Virus record (IMG/VR): IMGVR_UViG_3300037529_000004
Span: 1-37,619 of that record
DNA: 37,619 nt
Source: a virus
Strand: one strand, 5' to 3'
The notes below the pieces were generated by a model, which did no database searches, was not told the origin of the DNA, and was given only the letters and a program-made list of their open reading frames with translations. Both the position numbers and the translations under genes were made by a program. Positions 13,720 to 20,218 of the stretch are shown here, in pieces; the stretch's first letter is position 1; each line of letters begins with the position of its first letter.

Positions 13720-14181
13720 CTACTTTTTTGGCCCGGCCGTTGTATCGCCCGGGTAGTAGCCCCAGCCGTACTGTTCATGAAAGCTCCAGCTTGGCTGGCC
13801 CTCTTGCGGCGGCTTGATAAACCCGTTGTCGTCCCCGGACCCCCCCGGCGGCTCGGTCGGCGGCTGCGGCACGGGCAATGTATTGTCGGGATGACCAGGG
13901 CTCGGCCACACGCCCACGCCGCTTGGCGGCAATCCCTGATCCGGCCGGCCCGGCGAGGGCCATATCCCGACGCCTGCTGGCGGGAGGTCGTGGCCGGGCA
14001 TCGGAGGCGAAACACCGCCCCAAAACCCAAGTCCGGGGCCGCCCGGCAGCGGTCCGCCGCCTACCCCGACGCCAGAATAAAACAACTCGCCGACAAGCGT
14101 GATATTGACTGCTGCTTGCGGAGTGACTCCAACACCGGACAGGTAAGCCTGCCCAACGAAGGTTGCGGGTATTGACGCCAT
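13720..14181 (-). CDS. Gly/Pro-rich late protein with internal repeats
   Basis: 153 residues. The start at 14181 has AAAGGA six bases upstream. An N-terminal beta-like segment (ASIPATFVGQAYLSGVGVTPQAAVNITLVGELFYSGVGV) is followed by Gly/Pro-rich repeats: the unit LPPxGVGxWPSPGxPD occurs twice in tandem with further partial copies, then a low-complexity PVPQPPTEPPGGSGDDNG stretch and an aromatic tail (WSFHEQYGWGYYPGD). No known family. It is the last gene of the late operon, after the fibers, and has an intrinsic-terminator-like hairpin just before its ribosome-binding site. It could be a decoration or fiber-associated protein; this is inference. Confidence 0.7.
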   Translation of the reverse strand: MASIPATFVGQAYLSGVGVTPQAAVNITLVGELFYSGVGVGGGPLPGGPGLGFWGGVSPPMPGHDLPPAGVGIWPSPGRPDQGLPPSGVGVWPSPGHPDNTLPVPQPPTEPPGGSGDDNGFIKPPQEGQPSWSFHEQYGWGYYPGDTTAGPKK

Positions 14182-14194
14182 GTTAAGTCCTTTC

Positions 14195-14216
14195 AAAAAG
14201 CGCCGGCCGCGGCGCT
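14195..14216 (-). terminator. Terminator-like hairpin ahead of the last late gene
   Basis: Minus strand: AGCGCC-GCGGCC-GGCGCT followed by TTTT, ending just before the AAAGGA ribosome-binding site at 14181. It resembles an intrinsic terminator but sits inside the late operon, so it may attenuate expression of the final gene, act as an RNA processing or stability element, or be bypassed by antitermination. A similar arrangement precedes the capsid gene. Confidence 0.55.
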
Positions 14217-14307
14217 GCAATATGCAACCCCATCCCCTGCGCCCAGCGGCCTGGACGCAGCCCACCCTCTGCCGACCGGCGGAACGAGCAGGCCGGCATA
14301 CTCGCTG

Positions 14308-14478
14308 TTACTCGCGGTCGATAAACAGATGGATATGCGCAACGCCGTCGCTGTCCGGGACAAGCGAGAAGGTCGCTTGAAGTATCTGCCCCGGCACGAT
14401 CGGTTGTCCCGTCGCGCTTTCGGAATTGACGATTATCGTGACCGGCAGGTTGTTTGTAATATCGAGCTGGACGATCAT
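14308..14478 (-). CDS. 56-residue late protein
   Basis: A short gene with GAGG five bases before its ATG. It reads MIVQLDITNNLPVTIIVNSE followed by a TGQPIVPGQILQATFSL strand pair and VPDSDGVAHIHLFIDRE, an all-beta pattern without cysteines or membrane segment. It starts 15 bp after the previous stop and belongs to the late operon after the fibers. No family recognised; a small tail-fiber accessory or decoration is possible. Confidence 0.6.
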   Translation of the reverse strand: MIVQLDITNNLPVTIIVNSESATGQPIVPGQILQATFSLVPDSDGVAHIHLFIDRE

Positions 14479-14492
14479 GTTGGCCTCGCGCG

Positions 14493-14708
14493 CTAATGCC
14501 CCTCGATGCCGCGCTGAATGTCGTCGCAGCGGTTCGCGACGGAGATCAGCTTCCCATCATCGGTCAGCAGCAGGCAATTTGTTCCGCGCGCAAAGTGGTC
14601 CCGCGCCCGCGGCGCCCGCATGCTGACGATGTGCTGCGGTGCCACGAGTATCCGCTGGCCGTCCGGTCCGGTCAGAACGATCCAGGCGGCGACAAGTGTT
14701 GCCAGCAC
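14493..14708 (-). CDS. Small late protein, FlbD-like beta fold
   Basis: 71 residues from a GTG at 14708. A hydrophobic first segment (LATLVAAWIVL) could be a signal or a strand. It is followed by TGPDGQRILVAPQHIVSMRAP..., TNCLLLTDDGKLISVANRCDDIQRGI, a pattern like short FlbD-type proteins (LTgpdGxxixvxpxxIxxv...tvvhxxxGxxixVxespeei). The resemblance is in layout only. It lies between the S74 fiber gene and the 56-residue gene with small gaps, so it is part of the late operon. Function unknown. Confidence 0.6.
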   Translation of the reverse strand: MLATLVAAWIVLTGPDGQRILVAPQHIVSMRAPRARDHFARGTNCLLLTDDGKLISVANRCDDIQRGIEGH

Positions 14709-14717
14709 ACCATCGGC

Positions 14718-15653
14718 CTACCGCGCCGCCTCCAATGCCTCCAGCCGCGCGGACAATTCTTTTACCGCGTTGATAAGCACAAACACCAGATCCGTCGGCG
14801 AATAGGATTTCAGCGTCACCGGCGTCGCCGGATCGTCATCATCACGCGCCGGCGGCGCATACTCATAATCGCGGATCAGCTCAGGCAGATAATCGGCCAC
14901 CTCTTGCGCCGACAACCCGTAATGCACCGTCCCGTCGTCGGTCGTGCCGTATTGCCCGTTCCAGGAGAATGCAATCGGCGTTAGCCCACACAGCTCCTTC
15001 AGACCGCGGGGATATTCCACGACCTCACGTTTTAGTAACGGATCGGAAATCACCGCCCAGGTCGAAGAAGCCGAGCACGCTCCGGCCGTAGTGATGGCGA
15101 TCCGGGTCGCCGCAGCGGTGCCGTCAAAGACGTTGTAGGAGCCGTCGGCGGCAACATAGCTCACCCAACCCCTCGTCCCGGTTACGGTAAAATACACCCC
15201 ACAAGCAGTGCCGCTATTCGTTGTTAACGACAGATTGCCCGTCCCGGCATTGATTGTCAGCGAGCCATTCAGCGTCGTGCTGGCGCCAATCGTCCCGCCG
15301 CTCGCGGCCAGTGCGTTGAAGGCGGCGCCGGCAGTTACCTGTCCCGAGCCGCCGCTGGCGATCGGCACGATACCGCTCAGATAAGACTGATTGCTCGCGG
15401 CGGTGACGCGGCCCTGCGCATCAACCGTCAATCCCTGATAACTGCCCGGCGTTACCGAGGTATTGGCGAGGCTCAGCGTCACATCGCCGCTCAAGCCGCC
15501 GCCGCTCAAGCCAACACCGGCGATAACCGCCGCGATGTCGCCGCCGGAGGCGACGGAGCCGCCGACCCACTTGCCCGACGAATAGGCCCAGCTCATCGCG
15601 CCCGAGCTGAACACCTGACCTTCGGTAGGACTAGCCGGGAAATCCAGTGCCAT
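14718..15653 (-). CDS. Tail fiber/spike with S74 intramolecular chaperone domain
   Basis: 311 residues. Start at 15653 (ATG with GAGG nine bases upstream); a TTG at 15668 overlapping the previous stop is an alternative. The N-terminal 45 residues (ALDFPASPTEGQVFSSGAMSWAYSSGKWVGGS) are a common phage fiber start motif. A glycine/serine-rich beta region follows. The C-terminus (about 200-311) is a Peptidase_S74 chaperone: the catalytic dyad lies in SDPLLK (S203, K208), followed by GLKELCGLTPIAFSWN, HYGLSAQEV and a trimeric coiled-coil end (LVFVLINAVKELSARLEALEA). Such domains trimerise fibers and then cut themselves off. Likely a host-recognition protein at the tail tip. Confidence 0.88.
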   Translation of the reverse strand: MALDFPASPTEGQVFSSGAMSWAYSSGKWVGGSVASGGDIAAVIAGVGLSGGGLSGDVTLSLANTSVTPGSYQGLTVDAQGRVTAASNQSYLSGIVPIASGGSGQVTAGAAFNALAASGGTIGASTTLNGSLTINAGTGNLSLTTNSGTACGVYFTVTGTRGWVSYVAADGSYNVFDGTAAATRIAITTAGACSASSTWAVISDPLLKREVVEYPRGLKELCGLTPIAFSWNGQYGTTDDGTVHYGLSAQEVADYLPELIRDYEYAPPARDDDDPATPVTLKSYSPTDLVFVLINAVKELSARLEALEAAR

Positions 15654-15664
15654 TGCGCTGCGCC

Positions 15665-18472
15665 TCAAAAATAGGTGATGACGTAGGCCGAGCCCGCGCC
15701 GCCGTCGCCGCCGTTGCCCTGAGTGGGAGTGCCCCCGCCGCCGCCGCCGCCGCCGCCGCCAGGGACCGCGCCGTTGCCGCCCTTGCCGCCGGTGCCGCTC
15801 GTGTTCGCGCCGCCGCCGCCGCCGCCGGTGCCGCCGCGGGTGCTGTTGCCGGCGGTGCCGTCACTGCCGACTGCCCCGGTTGCTGCTCCTGCCGCGCCGC
15901 CGCCTCCCGCTGAGACGGTCGTTACGTAGGTGTTTACGCCGCCGCCCGCGCCACTTGTGCCGGCGGCATTGCCGGTCGTGATGCCGCCGGCGGCGCCGCC
16001 ACCACCCGCGCCGTAAAGCGATGGACCCGCCGCGGCACCGGCCCCGCCGTTAGCGGCAGAGCTGCCGCCGCCGCCGCCGCCCCATTCGGCTCCCATCTGC
16101 GACGCGCCGCCGCCGCCGCCGACACCGGGCAGTGTGCTCGAAGTGGTCGGTAGACCACCGACTGCCGCTGCGGTGCTGCCAGCGTTTCCTGGGCCACCAC
16201 TGCCGCCCCCGCTGCCACCTGACGAGCCCAGAGTGGTGCCGCCGCCTCGGCCGGCGCCCCCGCCGAACGAAGTGAACCGCGTCCCGAACGCCGTGTTGCC
16301 TCCGGCGATCCCGTTGCCGGCACTGGTGGTCGCACCGCCACCTCCCGCGCCGATCGTCACCGTCTCCGATACGCCTAAATCCGCCGCTGCGAATGTGCGG
16401 ATTACGCTCGCGCCGCCGCCGCCGCCAGAACCGCCGCCCCGCGCGCTTCCGGCTGCCGCGCCCACACCAGCGCCGCCGCCGCCGCCGCCGCCGTACAAAA
16501 TGACCGTCACCGCAACCGCGCCGGCCGGCTTTGTCCAGGTCAGCGTTCCCGCAGTCGTATAGGCGTCAATTTGAGTGGCACTGGCGCCCGTTGTTGCCGG
16601 CGCGCTGTTCGCCTGAATCCACGCGGAGCTATCGGGGTCCGTGTAGTAGACGAAGAGCTGCCCCACACCTACCGCGGAACACCACCACAGGTCGCCCGCT
16701 ACGGGAGCCGGCGATGTTGGCGCGGTGTCCGATACCGTGACCCTGGCGCCCCCGGTCGCGACCGTCGTCCAACTCGGGTTGCCCGAGCTGCCGCCGGTCT
16801 GCAATAGCTGGCCCGACGTGCCCGGCGCCAGTGCCTGCCAGGCGGATGCGCCCCGGAACAGAATCGATCCGCGCGCTGACGAAAACACGGCATCGAGCAC
16901 CGCCGAAACGGTCTGCCCGGTGGCTGTCGCGGTGCCGCCCGTCAGGTTCGCGAGCATGTTTAAGGAGGCGATCGGTGCGCCCGTCACTGCTGCGGCCCAA
17001 GCCGGGTTCGCTGCCGAACCGCCCGAGGTCAGCACTTGGCCGTTCGTCCCCGGTCCCAGCGCCGCCCAACCTGTGGCGGCGCGGTAAAGAACTGAGCCCT
17101 GTGCCGAACCGAGGATTGCATCGAACAGCGCCGACAACGCGGTAGGAGTCGGCGCCGTGCTGCTGCCGGAGATGTTGGCGAGCAGCGTTTGGTTAGCAAC
17201 AGATGCGAGCGACACGCTGCCGGAGCCGGTGATCGGCGCGCCGCCCGTGCTGATCCCGCTGCCGGCGTTGATGCTGGTCACGGTGCCGCCGCCGGCCGGA
17301 CTTGTCCAGATAAGGTCGGCGCTGGCGCCCTGCGATGTGAGCGTCTGCCCGATAAGACCGGGCGCCAGGCTGACCCAGCCGCCGATTGTGCGGGTCAAAA
17401 CGCTGCCGCGAGCGTTGCTCAGCACAACATCCAGAAAGGCCGACAGCGTGTGCGGCGTCGGCGGCGCAGACGCGCCGGAGATATTCGACAAAAAATTCCG
17501 ATCCGGCACCGGATCGAGCGAGACGGTGCCGGTAGCGACGATCGGCCCCGCGCCCGTGCTGATCCCGGTGCCCGCCGTGATGCTGGTCACGCCCGAGCCG
17601 CCCGGCGCCCACGCGGGGTCAAGGCCGGGTCCGTTGGTTTTTAAAAACTGGCCGGAGGTGCCGGGCGGCAACACGGTCCAGCTTGTGCTCGACCGATAAA
17701 TGATCGTGCCCGCGACCGTGCTGGTGAACACATAGTCGAGGTAATCGCTTAAATGCGTCGGTATCGCCGGCCCGGTTACGGTCGAGGCATTTGCCATCAT
17801 CGTGCCGGGGCCGGATGTCATCCCGGCCGGCAGCGCATCGACGTATGCTTTGTTAACGACATCGCCCGGATTGACCGGCGCGGCCATCCCGGTGATCGAG
17901 CCGCCGGTGATCGCGACGTTAAATGGCTCCTGGAACGCCAGGTCGCCAAGATGCCTGTTTGTCCACTTATACCCGATCCCGCCGTCGTGGTACGTCCACA
18001 CCAGCGCGTCGCCGACCGATTCGACAGGGTCGATATAAACGTCGCTAAGCCCACTCAAGCTCGCGTCAACGCTGCCGAACAACTGCAACCAAACGAGCGT
18101 GCCGCCGATTTCCTGGTTGATGTCGAACGTGGCGCCGGACGTATGGCTGACCTGGCACATAAAAATGCCGGTGAACTCCACCGATATGACATCGAGCGCG
18201 ACATAATCCGCGCCAGCTTCCCACTCGCCGCGCCAGCGGAAGGAAAGCACCGGCAGAGTAAATGGGCCGAGCACCGTGCCGTCGGTCAACGAGATATACA
18301 TCTGCGTACCGGAGACGGTGATGCTGGCAATCCCGACCGGCTGCGCCGGGTTTGTTTGCAGCGCTACGATAGCTTCGGCGAGCGACCAGAAATTCGTATC
18401 GACTTCGCTCGGCTGCAGGTTTGCACCCTTGCCTGATCCCCACGGTCCCAAGGTGCGATAGGTGATGTCCAC
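15665..18472 (-). CDS. Large tail fiber with tandem modules and glycine-rich tip
   Basis: 935 residues. Residues 1-160 look like a fiber base (TYRTLGPWGSGKGANLQPSEVDTNFW..., then a WRGEW...ADYVALDVI module as in carbohydrate-binding or fiber shaft repeats). Four related 65-residue modules start near 227, 327, 430 and 504, each with LxNxxG..TA.T..LSA.LDxVxxSxxGSxLxR....W..LxPGTxGQxLxTxG....PxW; two are followed by VTSIxAGxGISTG linkers. From about 655 to the end the protein is glycine-rich, with runs of 7 or more Gly, as in fiber tips built of polyglycine helices that bind receptors. DNA is correspondingly CCG-rich. It overlaps the preceding gene by one base and is very likely the main receptor-binding fiber. 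Confidence 0.88.
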   Translation of the reverse strand: MDITYRTLGPWGSGKGANLQPSEVDTNFWSLAEAIVALQTNPAQPVGIASITVSGTQMYISLTDGTVLGPFTLPVLSFRWRGEWEAGADYVALDVISVEFTGIFMCQVSHTSGATFDINQEIGGTLVWLQLFGSVDASLSGLSDVYIDPVESVGDALVWTYHDGGIGYKWTNRHLGDLAFQEPFNVAITGGSITGMAAPVNPGDVVNKAYVDALPAGMTSGPGTMMANASTVTGPAIPTHLSDYLDYVFTSTVAGTIIYRSSTSWTVLPPGTSGQFLKTNGPGLDPAWAPGGSGVTSITAGTGISTGAGPIVATGTVSLDPVPDRNFLSNISGASAPPTPHTLSAFLDVVLSNARGSVLTRTIGGWVSLAPGLIGQTLTSQGASADLIWTSPAGGGTVTSINAGSGISTGGAPITGSGSVSLASVANQTLLANISGSSTAPTPTALSALFDAILGSAQGSVLYRAATGWAALGPGTNGQVLTSGGSAANPAWAAAVTGAPIASLNMLANLTGGTATATGQTVSAVLDAVFSSARGSILFRGASAWQALAPGTSGQLLQTGGSSGNPSWTTVATGGARVTVSDTAPTSPAPVAGDLWWCSAVGVGQLFVYYTDPDSSAWIQANSAPATTGASATQIDAYTTAGTLTWTKPAGAVAVTVILYGGGGGGGAGVGAAAGSARGGGSGGGGGASVIRTFAAADLGVSETVTIGAGGGGATTSAGNGIAGGNTAFGTRFTSFGGGAGRGGGTTLGSSGGSGGGSGGPGNAGSTAAAVGGLPTTSSTLPGVGGGGGASQMGAEWGGGGGGSSAANGGAGAAAGPSLYGAGGGGAAGGITTGNAAGTSGAGGGVNTYVTTVSAGGGGAAGAATGAVGSDGTAGNSTRGGTGGGGGGANTSGTGGKGGNGAVPGGGGGGGGGGTPTQGNGGDGGAGSAYVITYF

Positions 18473-19281
18473 TAGCAGCAGCCCCCGAGGTAGTTATGCG
18501 GGTCGAGCGCGTGCCGGTGCGTCGGCGGCTCGGCGCGGTAGCGTAACGGCGGCGGCACGGGCGGCGGATGCAGCGGGTCATTGATGCTGCCGGGCATCGG
18601 GTAGACCCACAATGAGTTGATATTAAAAAACGTACCCCAGCCCGGCGGTTGCGGCGGCAAGGCACCCACGGTTGTAAACTGGCAGTGCGCCTGCACTGTC
18701 ATGTGCGGGTAACGCACGGTTTCCCACGGCACGGCAGACGTTCGCATCACCTCGACCATGAACATTGGCGGGTAATACTCCGTATCGACGTTGATGAACG
18801 GGATCGTCGCTTGCGCGCCGTTTATGATTTCATCGGCGGGCGGCGGATCGGACAGCATATTGCCGAACAGTTGCGGGTTTGTATTGCGCCATATCTTGTA
18901 CCTGGAAACGGCGCCGGGATAACCCGATATTCCTAGCCAGGTCAGCGTCCATTTCTCGGGTGACCCCCACACATACGGACGGATGGTTGCCAGTCCCATT
19001 GTGACGTAATCTTGGAAACAGGGGAAATACATCCACGGCTTGTCTGCGTCATGACCGAGATTGCTGTCGGGAATGTGCATATACATATTAGCGACCCACA
19101 GCGTGTAGACGCCGCTGAAACCTATCGGTGCGCCCGGAACCAGGCCATTTTCAAACATGCCGCAATAGGCGTAGGGATCGCCGCCAGTGTCAGGCGGGCC
19201 GCCGCCATTGTTCTCTTTGAAATGCACCGCAATGATTTCATCGCCGGGAAACTCGGTATAGGTATTTCCGCTATCGCTCAT
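18472..19281 (-). CDS. Tail-associated protein of unknown function
   Basis: 269 residues; start overlaps the previous stop (ATGA). The sequence is rich in aromatic residues and proline (GVYTLWVANMYMHIPDSN, YFPCFQDYVTMGLATIRPYVWGSPEKWTLTWLGISGYPG, TEYYPPMFMVEVMRTS), suggesting a compact beta protein. A C-terminal segment is proline-rich (HPPPVPPPLRYR) and ends with CC. I know no characterised relatives. Its position between the duplicated tail genes and the receptor fiber suggests a tail-tip or fiber-attachment part. Confidence 0.65.
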   Translation of the reverse strand: MSDSGNTYTEFPGDEIIAVHFKENNGGGPPDTGGDPYAYCGMFENGLVPGAPIGFSGVYTLWVANMYMHIPDSNLGHDADKPWMYFPCFQDYVTMGLATIRPYVWGSPEKWTLTWLGISGYPGAVSRYKIWRNTNPQLFGNMLSDPPPADEIINGAQATIPFINVDTEYYPPMFMVEVMRTSAVPWETVRYPHMTVQAHCQFTTVGALPPQPPGWGTFFNINSLWVYPMPGSINDPLHPPPVPPPLRYRAEPPTHRHALDPHNYLGGCC

Positions 19282-19742
19282 GAAGCTGCGGCTGCTGGCC
19301 GCGTGTTTGGCTTATAGGTGATCTCGTGCTTGCATTGCTCGTCGGTCGTGTTGTCGCCGGCAAATTCCATGTCCATTTCGAACTCGGCCAATGCTTCACT
19401 CGTACCAAAGGCAACGCCGCTCATCTGGTCCCATTCGCTTGCACACTCGTTTTTGTGCTTGTTATTCAGCTTCATCTTGCTGGCGCGCGCCACGTCAACC
19501 CAATTCTCAGGTTCGTTGTCTTGAGTGATCCGCAAGACGTTGGTCTCGCGCTCGAACTCGGTCTCCTTGCTTGAGCAGCATTCGACATTCGTGCCGCTGC
19601 GTGCCGGCACGATCTTGCCGTCGGAAGTAGCGCCCCACGTCAAAGTGGCTCGCTCTTTGGTAGCACCGGGGGTCGATGCAATAATCGTGCGACCGAGCGC
19701 CCCAGGACTTTGGTAGGGTCTAACAAAGCTCTCAAACGGCAT
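19278..19742 (-). CDS. Duplicated tail protein, copy 2
   Basis: 154 residues, ATG at 19742 overlapping the previous stop by one base (TGATG). It is a clear paralogue of the gene immediately upstream: both open MPFExFVRPYQSPGxLGR, share TPGATKERAxLTWG, TSDGKIxPARSGTNVECC, SxWDQMSGVAxGTSEALAEFExDM and FAGDNxT. The middle region differs in sequence and length. Copies share the double cysteine in VECC. No known function; probably a structural or decorating element of the tail tip. Ends with an alanine-rich tail. Confidence 0.72.
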   Translation of the reverse strand: MPFESFVRPYQSPGALGRTIIASTPGATKERATLTWGATSDGKIVPARSGTNVECCSSKETEFERETNVLRITQDNEPENWVDVARASKMKLNNKHKNECASEWDQMSGVAFGTSEALAEFEMDMEFAGDNTTDEQCKHEITYKPNTRPAAAAS

Positions 19743-20218
19743 CAGGCTGCTTTCCCGTCTGGTGTGTTGTGCAAGCTCCAGGAAACGCCGCATTCCGAGC
19801 TTGTCGAATTGTCGCCGGCAAACGCCATGTCCGCCTCGAACTCGGCAAGCGCCTCGGACGTACCGAGAGCGACGCCCGACATCTGGTCCCAATCGGAAAT
19901 GCAGGAGCTTTCTTCGCGCTGCTTGAATTTGAGCTTATTGGCGCGTTGGAAATCGACACGCTGCCCGGCAGAGGGGCCACCGTCCGGCGCCACGACCGCC
20001 ACGTCCTCGAAATCGCTGTCTTTGTGGTCGCTCTGCTTGCTTGAGCGCTTGCAGCATTCGACGTTCGTGCCTGAGCGCGCCGGCGTTATCTTGCCGTCGC
20101 TCGTGCTGCCCCATGTGAGCCTCGCTCGCTCTTTCGTGGCGCCGGGAGTGGCCGCAATGCGGATGCGACCGAGCGTGCCGGGCGATTGATACGGCCGAAC
20201 AAACCCCTCAAATGGCAC
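19742..20218 (-). CDS. Duplicated tail protein, copy 1
   Basis: 158 residues from a GTG at 20218, overlapping the upstream gene by 11 bp. See its neighbour for the shared blocks. Specific to this copy are a lysine/serine-rich insert after the VECC motif (CKRSSKQSDHKDSDFEDVAVV), and the central RVDFQRANKLKFKQREESSCISDWDQMSG. The copies lie head to tail, indicating a tandem duplication with later divergence in the middle segment. Function unknown; late-operon position points to a virion component. Confidence 0.72.
   Translation of the reverse strand: MPFEGFVRPYQSPGTLGRIRIAATPGATKERARLTWGSTSDGKITPARSGTNVECCKRSSKQSDHKDSDFEDVAVVAPDGGPSAGQRVDFQRANKLKFKQREESSCISDWDQMSGVALGTSEALAEFEADMAFAGDNSTSSECGVSWSLHNTPDGKAA

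Noticed and set aside
15723-16562. Proline- and alanine-rich plus-strand frames opposite the fiber tip
   Set aside because: They are the antisense of Gly codon runs (CCG/GCC) in the fiber gene, not genes.
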